Assembly (NCBI RefSeq): GCF_000328705.1
Contig: NC_019673.1
Span: 4,216,001-4,280,000 of the forward strand
Length of the DNA stretch: 64,000 bases
Source of the DNA: Saccharothrix espanaensis DSM 44229
GTDB taxonomy: Bacteria; Actinomycetota; Actinomycetes; Mycobacteriales; Pseudonocardiaceae
Direction of reading: 5' to 3'
Both the position numbers and the translations under genes were made by a program. The notes below the pieces were generated by a model, which had not been told where the DNA came from, made no database searches, and was given only the letters and a program-made list of their open reading frames with translations. Positions 35,127 through 43,910 of this stretch are shown here, piece after piece (within the stretch, counting starts at the first letter, position 1; every line of letters starts with the position of its first letter).

Positions 35127-36497
35127 TCAGGCCACCTGGTGGTCGGCCGGTTCGCGCGGCGGCGCGGTCCGCCCGGAGCGGCCCAGCACGCGCAGGAGCA
35201 TCCTCGGGCGCATCAGCGCGCCGGGCGGCTCCACCAGGCCGGCCACCCGCATGAACGTCCGGGTCACCTCGCCGTCGTGCACCGCGGCGGCCTGCATCCG
35301 GCTGCTGTAGGCGTTGCCGATCCGGGTCGCCAGCGTCCGCTTCCCGGTCACGCCGGGGAACCCGAGGTCGCCGCCCGCCGAGATGTCCCACGGCACGTCG
35401 ATGACCGCCGAGACGTCCCGCTGGAACGCGAGCGGATCCGGCGCGCCGCCGCCCGCCAGGTGGTCGCGCAGGGTCAGCGACTCCAGCGCCGCGACCGTCA
35501 TGCCCTGCCCGTACACCGGGTTGAAGCTGCACGCCGCGTCGCCCAGCACGACGAAGTGCCGGGGCATCCGGTCCAGCGCCTCGAACCGGCGGCGCACGCT
35601 CGCCGGGTAGCGGAACGACACCGGGTCGTCCAACGGCCGCGCGTCCTTGATCACGTCGTACACGTCCGGCACCGGCAGCGACCGGACGAACGCCAGGTAC
35701 CCCTCGTCGTCGGTGGGCGCGCTGTCGCCCAGCACCCCGGTGAGCGACAACATGCTGTCGCCGTTCTCCACCCGGGAGAAGAACGCGCCGCGCGGGTGGC
35801 TCGGCGTGGACACCGGGTTGATCGACAGGTCGCCGTCGAGCACCGACTCGTCGGGCAGCCGGTAGCGGCGGGTGGTGTAGGTGAGGTCGATCCGGATGCG
35901 GTCCTCGGGCGGCCGGGCGTAGCCGATCTCCTCCAGCCACAGCGGGGTCCGGGTGGCCCGGCCGGTCGCGTCCACCACGAGATCGGCGTCCACCACCCGT
36001 TCCGCCTGGGGCTCCGGCGGGCGCGGGGCGACCCGCACGCCGACCACCGTGCCGCGGTCGGGCGTCGTCACCAGTCCGAGGATGTCGTGGCGTTCGGCCA
36101 GCACGACGTTCGGGATGGCCAACAACCGGTTGCGCACCAGGCTTTCCAGCACCGGGCGGGCGGCCGAGACGCAGGTGAGCCCGGTCGACTTCGGGGCCAG
36201 CCGGCGGCCGTTGAAGAACCAGCGCAGCTCGCCCAGGTCCCCGGTGGGCACCCCGGCCGCCACCGCCTCGGTGGTGAAGCCGGGGAACAGCTCGTCCAGG
36301 ACCTGCTGGCCGCGCGCGAGCAGGCCGTGCACGTGCCGGCCCTGCGGGACGCCCTGCCGGGCGGTGGTCACCCCGGTCAGCCGGTCGCGGTCCACCACCA
36401 GGACCTCGTCGTAGCGGTCGGCCAGCACCCGGGCGGCCAGCAGCCCGGCCATGCTGCCGCCGAGCACCACCGCCCGTCGACCGTTGGCGGAAACCAT
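35127..36497 (-). CDS. FAD-dependent monooxygenase/oxidoreductase
   Basis: This is a 456-residue protein. The N-terminal FAD-binding motif is VVLGGSMAGLLAARVLA, followed by VVDRDR. A mid-protein ADLVVDATGRATRT and the second FAD motif VVLGDAACSFNPVYGQGM match class A flavin monooxygenases and related epoxidases. It is the last gene of a three-gene operon (epoxide hydrolase, P450, FAD enzyme) with short gaps and a strong GGAGG site. It likely hydroxylates or epoxidises the cluster product. It marks the left edge of the biosynthetic cluster as I see it. Confidence 0.85.
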   Translation of the reverse strand: MVSANGRRAVVLGGSMAGLLAARVLADRYDEVLVVDRDRLTGVTTARQGVPQGRHVHGLLARGQQVLDELFPGFTTEAVAAGVPTGDLGELRWFFNGRRLAPKSTGLTCVSAARPVLESLVRNRLLAIPNVVLAERHDILGLVTTPDRGTVVGVRVAPRPPEPQAERVVDADLVVDATGRATRTPLWLEEIGYARPPEDRIRIDLTYTTRRYRLPDESVLDGDLSINPVSTPSHPRGAFFSRVENGDSMLSLTGVLGDSAPTDDEGYLAFVRSLPVPDVYDVIKDARPLDDPVSFRYPASVRRRFEALDRMPRHFVVLGDAACSFNPVYGQGMTVAALESLTLRDHLAGGGAPDPLAFQRDVSAVIDVPWDISAGGDLGFPGVTGKRTLATRIGNAYSSRMQAAAVHDGEVTRTFMRVAGLVEPPGALMRPRMLLRVLGRSGRTAPPREPADHQVA

Positions 36498-36507
36498 GGT
36501 CCCTCCT

Positions 36508-37818
36508 TCAGTTCCCGGCCGGGCGCAGCCGGACGGGCAGGGCCTGGTGGCCGTTCATGATGAACGTGGGCAGCGGTTCCAGGTCACCCGGCTCGACCGC
36601 GAGGGCCATCTCCGGGAACCGGCCGAACAGCGTGGACAGCCCGATCGAGGCCACCGAGCGGGCCACGCCCGCGCCGAGGCAGTAGTGCGGGCCCAGGCCG
36701 AACGAGAGGTGCTCCTTGTCGGCGCGGGACAGGTCGAACTCGCCCGCGCCCGCGCCGTGCAGCCCCGGGTCGCGCCCGTAGGCGCTGTAGTTGACCAGGA
36801 TCGGGTCGCCCTTCGGGATGGTGACCCCGTCCAGCTCGACGTCCTCGACGGCGTAGCGCAGCGGCAGGTTCGCCAGCGGCGACTGCACGCGCAGCGTCTC
36901 GTCGATCACGTCGTCCCAGGACGCCGCGCCGGAGGTGACCAGCGCGCGCTGCCCGGGGTGGACGAGCAGGGCGGTGATCGCGTTGTCGAAGAAGTTGATG
37001 GTGGTCTCGGACCCCGCGCCCAGGATGGCGAAGATGGTGTCGGTCAGCTCCTCTTCGGACAGTCGCGACCCGTCCTCGTCCCGGGCCGCCACCAGGTCGC
37101 TGGTGATGTCCTCGCCGGGGAACCGGCGCTTCTCTGCGATCAGCTCCGCCATCGCGCCGCGCCAGCCCGCCAGCACGCCCTGCGCCTGCTCGGGGGTGAC
37201 CGTCGTGTCGACCATCAGGTCGATCACCTTCGCGGTCTTGGCGCGGGCGTCCTCGGACATCCCGATCAGGTCGGCGACCAGCCGCGCGGGCAGCGGGTAG
37301 GCGAACCGCTCCCGCAGGTCCACCACCTCGCCGGGGTCGGTGTCGGCCAGGGCGTCCACCAGCTCGTCGGCGAGCTTGACGATCCACGGCCGGATCGCCT
37401 CGGTGCGCCGCGCGGTGAACGCCTTGCCCACCAGCCGGCGCAGCCGGACGTGCTCCTTGCCGTGCGCGGTCACCATGTTGTCCATGGCGATCCAGCTGAT
37501 CATCTCCCAGTCCGGCGGGATCCGGCCCTCGATGAACGCGGGCCAGTGGCTGCGCGCGCTCTTGGTCACCCTCGGGTCGGTGAGCACCTTGCGGATGGTC
37601 CGGTGCTCGTTGACCGCCCACGCGTGCACGCCACCGGGCAGCACCACCCGCACCGCCGGGCCTCGGGCGCGCAGGTCGTCGGTCGAGCCGTGCAGGTCGC
37701 GGCCGGTCGGGTCGAGGACCGGGCAGCCGGTGGCCGCGGGCGCGTGGGCCGGGCAGCCGTCGGCGGCCGCCGGGGCGCCGGCGCTCCGGTCGTGGGTCGT
37801 CGGGTCGGTGGTGCTCAT
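36508..37818 (-). CDS. Cytochrome P450
   Basis: This is a 436-residue protein. The I-helix motif is GAGSETT, the K-helix ETLRVQSP and the heme-binding loop [15 protein letters not shown] with the Cys ligand. An unusual Cys/Pro/Ala-rich N-terminal 45 residues ([18 protein letters not shown]) precede the fold. ATG overlaps the epoxide hydrolase stop (ATGA). A tailoring oxidase; electron partners (ferredoxin, reductase) are not in the window. Confidence 0.93.
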   Translation of the reverse strand: MSTTDPTTHDRSAGAPAAADGCPAHAPAATGCPVLDPTGRDLHGSTDDLRARGPAVRVVLPGGVHAWAVNEHRTIRKVLTDPRVTKSARSHWPAFIEGRIPPDWEMISWIAMDNMVTAHGKEHVRLRRLVGKAFTARRTEAIRPWIVKLADELVDALADTDPGEVVDLRERFAYPLPARLVADLIGMSEDARAKTAKVIDLMVDTTVTPEQAQGVLAGWRGAMAELIAEKRRFPGEDITSDLVAARDEDGSRLSEEELTDTIFAILGAGSETTINFFDNAITALLVHPGQRALVTSGAASWDDVIDETLRVQSPLANLPLRYAVEDVELDGVTIPKGDPILVNYSAYGRDPGLHGAGAGEFDLSRADKEHLSFGLGPHYCLGAGVARSVASIGLSTLFGRFPEMALAVEPGDLEPLPTFIMNGHQALPVRLRPAGN

Positions 37819-38957
37819 CGGACCTCCCGGAAGAACGAGCGGACGTCGCCGGTGAACAGGTCGGGTTGCTCCAGGGCCGCGAAGTGGCCGCCGCGGTCGA
37901 ACTCGGTCCAGCGGACGATGGACGGGTGGTCGCGCTCGGCGAACGCGCGCACCGGCACGAACAGGTCGTGCGGGAACACCGCCACCCCGATCGGCACCGG
38001 CACCCGCGGTGGTGGCGAGCCGGACGCCGCGGCGCGCACGGCCGCCGCGCCCTCGTAGTAGAACTGGGCGGACGAGCCCGCCGTGCCGGTCAGCCAGTAG
38101 ATCGAGACGATCGCCAGCAGCGCGTCCCGGTCGACGGCGTCGGCCCCGCCGGTCCACTCGTGGAACTTCTCCGCGACCCAGGCGAGCTGGCCCACCGGCG
38201 AGTCGGTCAGCGCGTAGGACAGGGTCCGCGGCCGGGTCGCCATCACCTTCATGTAGGCGGACCGGTCGAGGTCGAACTCCTGGAGCAGGCCCAGCCGGCG
38301 GCGGCCCTCGTCGTCCAGCGCGGCCAGTTCCGCCGGGTCGCCCGACGGGAAGGCCATCAGCATGTTCACGTGCACGCCCACGACGTGGTCGGGGAACATC
38401 GCGCCCAGCGCCAGCGAGATCGGCGAGCCGGCGTCACCGCCCTGCACCCCGTAGTGCCGGTAGCCCAGCCGGGTCATCAGCTCGTGCCAGGCGCGGGCGA
38501 TGCGCGGCACGTCCCAGCCGGTGTCCGGCGGCGGGCCGGAGAAGCCGTAACCCGGGATGGACGGGATCACCAGGTGGAACGCGTCCGCCGGGTCCCCGCC
38601 GTGCGCCGCCGGGTCGGCCAGCGGGCCCGCGACCCCGGTGAACTCCCGCACCGAGCCCGGCCAGCCGTGCGTGACCAGCAGCGGCAGCGCGTCCGGGCGC
38701 GGCGAGCGGACGTGCAGGAAGTGCACGGGCGCGCCGTCGAGTTCGGTGACGAACTGGGGGAACGCGTTGAGCCGCTCCTCCTCGGCGCGCCAGTCGAACC
38801 CGGTGCGCCAGTACTCCGCCAGCTCGCGGAGTTCGGCCAGGGGCACCCCGCGCTCCCACCCGGTCCCGCCGGGCGAGTCCGGCCAGCGGGTGCGGGCGAG
38901 CCGGGCCCGCAGGTCGTCCAGGTCCTCCTGCGCGACATCGATCGTGAACGGCCTCAT
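37815..38957 (-). CDS. Epoxide hydrolase (EHN-domain, microsomal type)
   Basis: This is a 380-residue protein. The N-terminal EHN domain ([36 protein letters not shown]) precedes the alpha/beta hydrolase core. The oxyanion motif is THGWPGS, the nucleophile Asp is in QGGDAGS and the base His in [10 protein letters not shown]. The family opens epoxides to vicinal diols. Enzymes of this subfamily act in nine-membered enediyne pathways (SgcF, NcsF types), among others. It is the first gene of the operon, downstream of two copies of the shared cluster motif. Confidence 0.9.
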   Translation of the reverse strand: MRPFTIDVAQEDLDDLRARLARTRWPDSPGGTGWERGVPLAELRELAEYWRTGFDWRAEEERLNAFPQFVTELDGAPVHFLHVRSPRPDALPLLVTHGWPGSVREFTGVAGPLADPAAHGGDPADAFHLVIPSIPGYGFSGPPPDTGWDVPRIARAWHELMTRLGYRHYGVQGGDAGSPISLALGAMFPDHVVGVHVNMLMAFPSGDPAELAALDDEGRRRLGLLQEFDLDRSAYMKVMATRPRTLSYALTDSPVGQLAWVAEKFHEWTGGADAVDRDALLAIVSIYWLTGTAGSSAQFYYEGAAAVRAAASGSPPPRVPVPIGVAVFPHDLFVPVRAFAERDHPSIVRWTEFDRGGHFAALEQPDLFTGDVRSFFREVR

Positions 38958-39044
38958 CGCATCCTCGCTGTCCGGCTGCCCGACGGGCCGGGCGATTGCA
39001 CGAATTCCCGGCACCGCGAGCATCGGCCGGCCGAAACGGTCGAC

Positions 39045-39103
39045 GCATCTCCCGGAGTGCGATCGACCCGATCACGGCGGCATGGCGCACATTCGGAGAA
39101 GAA
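39045..39103. promoter_or_regulatory. Shared cluster motif, two copies, before the epoxide hydrolase operon
   Basis: GCATCTCCCGGAGTGCG (39045-39061) and a weaker GCACATTCGGAGAAGAA (39087-39103) lie 88-146 bp upstream of the epoxide hydrolase start. The first is part of an imperfect palindrome, CGCA-CTCC/GGAG-TGCG. Confidence 0.5.
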
Positions 39104-39193
39104 TCGGCGGAAAAGCACGAATGGAGGTGCACGCCGAACAGCCGGCGCGTATCGCTGATTACGCGGGTGCCGGGGCGTGGTTCCGGCCGCGGA

Positions 39194-40183
39194 CTAGGCG
39201 GGCAACGTCTCCGGGAGACCGAAGGACGCGCACAGCGCCGGGTCGGCGAACGTGACGACCTGGGTGATGTGCGTCGACGTCAGGGTCAGCACCTGGAGGC
39301 AGGTGATGCGGTGCCGGTCGCCGGGGGTGGCGCGGCGGTAGGTGGCGAACGCGGGCTGGCCGTTGGCCCTGGTCGGCACCAGCCGCACGTCGCCCGGACC
39401 GCCCGCGCACCAGGTCGCCAGGTGCCCGGCGATGGTCGCCGCGCCCCGGTACCAGGTGGGCTGCGGCGGCATCTGCCAGGTGGTGTCCGCGGTGAACAGC
39501 TCCACGAGGGTGGTGACGTCGTGGTTCTCGAACGCGGTGACGTAGCGGTCGAGCAGTTCGCGCTGCTCGGCGGCGGGCGGCTCCACCGTGCGGTCACGCC
39601 GGGGCGAGACCTCCTCGAGCTGGGCGCGGGCACGCCGCAGCGAGCTGTGCACGGCGGTCGGCGTGGTGTCGAGCACGTCGGCCACCTCGGCGGCGCGCCA
39701 GCCCATCACGTCCCGCAGGATCAGCACCGCGCGCGGGCGCGGCGGCAGGTGCTGGAGGGCGGCGACGAACGCCAGCCGGATGCTCTCCCGCGCGGTCACG
39801 ATGCCCGCCGGGTCGTCCGGGCCGCCGGGCACGGCGGCGTCCGGGACCGGTTGCAGCCACGGCACGTCGTGCCGGGCCGGGCCGGGGTCGGCGAAGTCGG
39901 CGGCCGGGCCGCCCAGGTCGACCGGCAGCGGCCGGCGGGCGCGGGTGTGCAGGGCGGTCAGGCAGGCCCGGGTGGCGATCCGGTAGAGCCAGGTGCGCAG
40001 CGACGACAGGTGCTGGAACCGCTCGTAGGCCCGCCACGCGCGCAGGAAGGTCTCCTGCACCAGGTCCTCGGCGTCCTGCACCGAGCCCAGCATCCGGTAG
40101 CAGTGCGTGAACAGCTCCCGCCGGTACGGGTCGGCGAGCCGGAAGAAGTCCTCGTCCGTCTCGCCGCCGTGCACCGTGGTCAT
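39194..40183 (-). CDS. ECF sigma factor with C-terminal SnoaL-like domain
   Basis: This is a 329-residue protein; ATG 40183 follows AGGAGG. Region 2 (LFTHCYRMLGSVQDAEDLVQ, RTWLYRIATRACL) and region 4 (LPPRPRAVLILRDVMGW, TPTAVHSSLRRARAQL) are intact. Residues about 205-329 form a SnoaL/NTF2-like domain (LLDRYVTAFENHDVTTLVEL), as in the TIGR02960 or SigJ/ECF41-like groups, where the tail modulates activity. No anti-sigma gene adjoins it. It is divergent from the exporter, so it may control it or part of the cluster. Confidence 0.88.
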   Translation of the reverse strand: MTTVHGGETDEDFFRLADPYRRELFTHCYRMLGSVQDAEDLVQETFLRAWRAYERFQHLSSLRTWLYRIATRACLTALHTRARRPLPVDLGGPAADFADPGPARHDVPWLQPVPDAAVPGGPDDPAGIVTARESIRLAFVAALQHLPPRPRAVLILRDVMGWRAAEVADVLDTTPTAVHSSLRRARAQLEEVSPRRDRTVEPPAAEQRELLDRYVTAFENHDVTTLVELFTADTTWQMPPQPTWYRGAATIAGHLATWCAGGPGDVRLVPTRANGQPAFATYRRATPGDRHRITCLQVLTLTSTHITQVVTFADPALCASFGLPETLPA

Positions 40184-40373
40184 TGCGGTCCTCCTGCGTG
40201 GCCTGCCCCCGATCGTAGTCCGACCGGGTGTCATCGGGTGAACACGCACCGCCACTGCCGCCCGTCACCAGGCAAAACCGGACCGCCGCCGAAAAAGGTG
40301 CCGGCCCGGCGACGACTTTTCGGCGCGGGCGTCGTCTACCTGGCGATGCCCGTCCAATCGGAGAGGACCTCCC

Positions 40374-41918
40374 ATGCACGACACGAACCGGGCAGGACGC
40401 CGGGAGTGGGCCGGTTTAGCGGTGCTCGCGATGCCCACCCTGCTGCTGTCGATGGACATCAGCGTCCTGTACCTGGCCCTGCCGCACCTGAGCGCGGACC
40501 TGGGCGCGAGCGCCAACCAGCAGCTGTGGATCCTGGACATCTACTCGTTCCTGCTCGCCGGGTTCCTGGTCACCATGGGCAACCTCGGTGACCGGGTCGG
40601 CCGGCGGCGGCTGCTGCTGATCGGAGCCGCGATCTTCGCCGTGGCGTCGGTCGTCGCGGCCTACTCGACCAGCGCGGAGATGCTGATCGCCACCCGCGCG
40701 CTGATGGGTGTCACCGGGGCGACGCTGATGCCGTCCACGCTGGCGCTGATCAGCAACATGTTCCACGACGCGAAGCAGCGCGGCACGGCCATCGCGATGT
40801 GGGCCAGCTGCATGATGGCGGGCGGCGCGCTCGGCCCGGTGGTCGGCGGCCTGCTGCTCCAGGGCTTCGGGTGGGGCGCGGTGTTCCTGATGGCGGTGCC
40901 GGTGCTGGCCGTGCTGCTGGTCGCCGGGCCGTTCCTGCTGCCCGAGTTCCGCAACCCCGACCCCGGCAAGCTCGACCTGGTCAGCGTCGCGCTGTCGCTG
41001 GCCGCGATCCTGCCGGTGATCTGGGGCGTCAAGGAGATCGCCCGGGTGGGGCCGGAGGTCCTGCCGCTGGTCGCGGTCGTGGTCGGCGTGGTGTTCGGCT
41101 GGCTGTTCGGCGTGCGGCAGCGCCGGCTGGAGCACCCGCTGCTCGACCTCGGGCTGTTCGCCAGCCGGTCGTTCAGCGCCGCGCTGACCATCCTGCTCAT
41201 CGCGGGCGCGACGCTCGGCGGCATCTTCCTGCTGGTCAGCCAGTACGTGCAGCTGGTGGAGACGCTGTCGCCGGCCGAGGCGGGCCTGTGGCTGATGCCG
41301 GTGGGCCTGTCCATCGCGGTCGGCACCATGGTCGGGCCGAAGCTCGGCCAGAAGCTCAGCCCCGGCGTGGCCATCGCCGCCGGCCTGCTGGTCTCGGTGG
41401 TCGGGTTCGTGCTGCTGATGCTGATCGGCGAGTCCTCCGGGCTGCCGATGCTGCTCGCGGGCATCGTGATCCTCTACATCGGTGCCGGCCCGGCGATCGC
41501 GCTGGGCACGAACGCGGTGGTCGGGTCGGTGCCGCCGGCGAAGGCCGGAGCCGCCGCGTCGGTCTCGGAGACCAGCAACCAGCTCGGCGTGGCGCTGGGC
41601 ATCGCGGCGTTCGGCGCGATCGGCACCGCCGTCTACCAAGGCGCGGTGACCGTGCCCGCCGACGTGACCGGCGAAGCCCGCGAGGTGGCGGGGGAGAGCC
41701 TCGCCGGAGCCACGGCGGTCGCCCAGGACCTGTCCGGCGGCGTCGCCGAGGAGCTGTCCCGCGCCGCGCACGAGGCGTTCATGAGCGCGCTGCACGTCGG
41801 CGCGGCGGTCGGCGGCGCGACCTTCGTCGTGCTGGCCGCGGTCGCCCTGGCGTTCCTGCGCGGCAAGTCCGCCGAACAGCGGTCCGAACGCGAACTCGCG
41901 GACAGCCCGGCCGAATAA
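40374..41918 (+). CDS. MFS drug exporter (DHA2, 14-helix)
   Basis: This is a 514-residue protein. About 14 hydrophobic helices are visible. Motif A is GNLGDRVGRRRLLLIG, the motif C-like segment is ALGPVVGGLLLQGFGW, and the first helix contains LLSMDISVLYLALPHL. It is related to QacA/SgcB-type proton-driven multidrug exporters. It is the likely self-resistance and export pump of the cluster. It starts after GAGAGGA and is divergent from the sigma factor. Confidence 0.9.
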   Translation: MHDTNRAGRREWAGLAVLAMPTLLLSMDISVLYLALPHLSADLGASANQQLWILDIYSFLLAGFLVTMGNLGDRVGRRRLLLIGAAIFAVASVVAAYSTSAEMLIATRALMGVTGATLMPSTLALISNMFHDAKQRGTAIAMWASCMMAGGALGPVVGGLLLQGFGWGAVFLMAVPVLAVLLVAGPFLLPEFRNPDPGKLDLVSVALSLAAILPVIWGVKEIARVGPEVLPLVAVVVGVVFGWLFGVRQRRLEHPLLDLGLFASRSFSAALTILLIAGATLGGIFLLVSQYVQLVETLSPAEAGLWLMPVGLSIAVGTMVGPKLGQKLSPGVAIAAGLLVSVVGFVLLMLIGESSGLPMLLAGIVILYIGAGPAIALGTNAVVGSVPPAKAGAAASVSETSNQLGVALGIAAFGAIGTAVYQGAVTVPADVTGEAREVAGESLAGATAVAQDLSGGVAEELSRAAHEAFMSALHVGAAVGGATFVVLAAVALAFLRGKSAEQRSERELADSPAE

Positions 41919-41953
41919 CCGTTTCGAGCGGAAAGGAATCGGGAAACCGAGGA

Positions 41954-42103
41954 ATGGCGCGGTTGAATCCGCAGCCGCGTGAACTGTGCGAGGTGGTCGC
42001 CACTGGTACGGTCGAATGCGATCCGCCAGGACGCGAGACCTCCGGCGCACGACCCGGTGAGGTGGTCGCCCCACCTCCCGGAACAGAGAGGAATCAGCCT
42101 TGA
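41954..42103 (+). CDS. Possible 49-residue small ORF coupled to the ABM gene
   Basis: ATG 41954 opens a 49-codon frame (begins MARLNPQPRELCEVV, two cysteines, Pro-rich end). Its TGA at 42101-42103 overlaps the TTG start of the ABM monooxygenase. GAGG lies only 1-2 nt before the ATG, which is too close for a good site; AAAGGA is 16 nt upstream. GAGGTGGTCGCC occurs twice within it. It may be a coupling ORF or simply leader RNA. Confidence 0.3.
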   Translation: MARLNPQPRELCEVVATGTVECDPPGRETSGARPGEVVAPPPGTERNQP

Positions 42104-42396
42104 CAGTGATCGTCGCAGGACACCTGACCATGGCCCCGGACGACCGGGAGGAATTCCTGCGCGGACACCGCCACATCGTGGAGGAGTCCCGCAAGGCCCC
42201 CGGCTGCGTCGACCTGTCCATCTCCCCGGACCCCCTCGACCCGGGCCGGGTGAACATCTTCGAGCACTGGGAGTCGCCGCAGACGCTGGACGACTGGCGG
42301 TCCGTCGCGCCGCCGCCCAAGTGCGACGTGCAGATCAACGACGGCTCGATGTACAAGCACGACGTGGCCAAGTCCGGTCCGCCGTTCGACGCCTGA
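42100..42396 (+). CDS. Antibiotic biosynthesis monooxygenase (ABM) domain protein
   Basis: This is a 98-residue ferredoxin-like alpha/beta-barrel protein. It contains VIVAGHLTMAPDDREEFLRG, the APGCVDLSISPDP strand and VNIFEHWES, hallmark of the ABM family (PF03992). These are cofactor-free quinone-forming oxygenases or cyclase-like helpers in aromatic polyketide pathways, which fits an aromatic PKS product. The start is TTG 42100 after GAGAGG (GTG 42106 possible). It converges with the condensation enzyme. Confidence 0.85.
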   Translation: MTVIVAGHLTMAPDDREEFLRGHRHIVEESRKAPGCVDLSISPDPLDPGRVNIFEHWESPQTLDDWRSVAPPPKCDVQINDGSMYKHDVAKSGPPFDA

Positions 42397-42405
42397 CCCG
42401 CGACC

Positions 42406-42443
42406 CGGCGGTGCCCCCGACCACCCGGCCGGGGGCACCGCCG
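42406..42443. terminator. Bidirectional terminator hairpin
   Basis: A perfect 14-bp stem, CGGCGGTGCCCCCG with CGGGGGCACCGCCG, has a 10-nt loop between the convergent ABM and condensation genes. Confidence 0.9.
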
Positions 42444-42446
42444 TGC

Positions 42447-43826
42447 TCACGCCTGCCGCGCCTCGCGCAGCGCGGCGTCCAGCGGCGTGTCCGGAGCGGT
42501 GACGACCAGCCGCAGCAGCCGGCGGAACGACCCGACCCACCGGTCGAGCGTGGCCGGGTCGAACTCCGCGCGGTCGTAGCGGAAGTTGCCGAACGCGCCC
42601 GCCTCCTGGTCGACCTCCAGCGTCGCGAGGGTCCCGTCCGGGATGTCCGACCCGACCTCGTGCGACCGGGTGCGGTGCCGGATCTCGCCGTAGTCGAGCC
42701 CGCCCATCCGGCCGACGTTGGTCGCCGGGTACTGGAAGACCTGGAACGCGCACACCGACACGGCCGGGTCGCCGAAGGTCGCCATCAGGTCCGGGGCCTC
42801 GCCGAGCACGAACGCGAACGGCACCTCGTGGCTCTGCGCCTCCAGGCACGTCCGCCTGGTCGTGTCGAACACGTCGCGCAGCGTTCCGCACCCGGCGAGG
42901 TCCGTGCGCAGCGGCACGAAGTTGAAGAACGGTCCCACCGTCCGCTCGTAGTCGGGGTGGTTGCGGCCGAAGGTGATGGTCGGGACGACGATGTCGGTCC
43001 GCCCGGTCAGCAGGTGCGCCAGCAGGTTCTGCGCGGTCATCGTGACGATGAACGCCGACGCGCGGTGCGTCCGGGCGAACGAGAGCGCCCGCGCCACCAG
43101 GTCCGGTTCGACGTGGAAGCGGTGCGCGGCGGTGACCCGCTTCGCGTCCGGCAGCCGGGGCCGGTCCGACGGCAGCCCGAGCATCCGCGCGCCGGTCAGC
43201 TTGGCGCGCCAGTAGGCGGTGGCCTCGGCCAGCACGGCGGGCGTGAGGTGCGCGCGATGCCACGCCGCGTGCTTGCGGTACTGCGGAACCGGCGGCAGGT
43301 CGGGCTCCCGGCCCGCGGCCCGCGCGGGGTAGCACGCGACCAGGTCGCGCATGAGCAGTTCCATCGACCACCCGTCGATGGCCACGTGGTGGGCGATCAG
43401 GCCGACCACCCAGTCCTCGCCGTCGAACCGGCCGAGCACGACCCGCAGGTGCGGCAGGTGCCGGACGGGCAGTTCCTCGCCTTCCAGCCGGTTGAGGAAC
43501 TCCTCGGCCCGGCCGTGGCGTTGCGCGGCGGGCAGGTCGCCGAGTTCGTCCACCCGCACGTCGGGCGCGGTCGGGCCGTGGATCCGCTGGTGCGGCTCGC
43601 CTTCCGCGACGATGACCGTGCGCAGGGTCTCGTGCCGGGCGACGACGTCGAGCAGCGCGGCGCGCAGGACGTCGACGTCGAGCCGTCCGCGCACCCGCCA
43701 GCCGCGCACCGTGTGGTACCGGGGTCCGAACGGCCCGGCGGTCTCGTCGGTGCCGAACATGCACAGGAACTCCTGCGTGAACGACAGCGGCGCGGTGGTC
43801 TCCTGCTCGACCGGCGAGGCACTCAT
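42447..43826 (-). CDS. Free-standing NRPS condensation enzyme
   Basis: This is a 459-residue protein. The catalytic motif is IAHHVAIDGWS (HHxxxDG intact, about residue 150). Other core motifs are LSFTQEFL near the N-terminus, HETLRTVI, and PTITFGRNHPD (C5-like). It carries no A or T domain. Free C enzymes, SgcC5 for example, form an amide or ester between a carrier-bound acyl group and a soluble acceptor. It sits 84 bp downstream of the A-T protein on the same strand, so it most likely transfers the unit loaded there. Confidence 0.88.
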   Translation of the reverse strand: MSASPVEQETTAPLSFTQEFLCMFGTDETAGPFGPRYHTVRGWRVRGRLDVDVLRAALLDVVARHETLRTVIVAEGEPHQRIHGPTAPDVRVDELGDLPAAQRHGRAEEFLNRLEGEELPVRHLPHLRVVLGRFDGEDWVVGLIAHHVAIDGWSMELLMRDLVACYPARAAGREPDLPPVPQYRKHAAWHRAHLTPAVLAEATAYWRAKLTGARMLGLPSDRPRLPDAKRVTAAHRFHVEPDLVARALSFARTHRASAFIVTMTAQNLLAHLLTGRTDIVVPTITFGRNHPDYERTVGPFFNFVPLRTDLAGCGTLRDVFDTTRRTCLEAQSHEVPFAFVLGEAPDLMATFGDPAVSVCAFQVFQYPATNVGRMGGLDYGEIRHRTRSHEVGSDIPDGTLATLEVDQEAGAFGNFRYDRAEFDPATLDRWVGSFRRLLRLVVTAPDTPLDAALREARQA

Positions 43827-43910
43827 GCCGGCACTCCTCCCTGTGGTGGTCGGTGTTGTCGATCGGTGCCCAGCCGGGTCGCCGTCCGTCGGGTCGCCGG
43901 CCGGCGGGTG

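Noticed and set aside
40184..40373. Copy of the shared cluster motif between sigma factor and exporter
   Set aside because: The best match (GCACCGCCACTGCCGCC near 40246) agrees at only about half the positions, so I do not count it.
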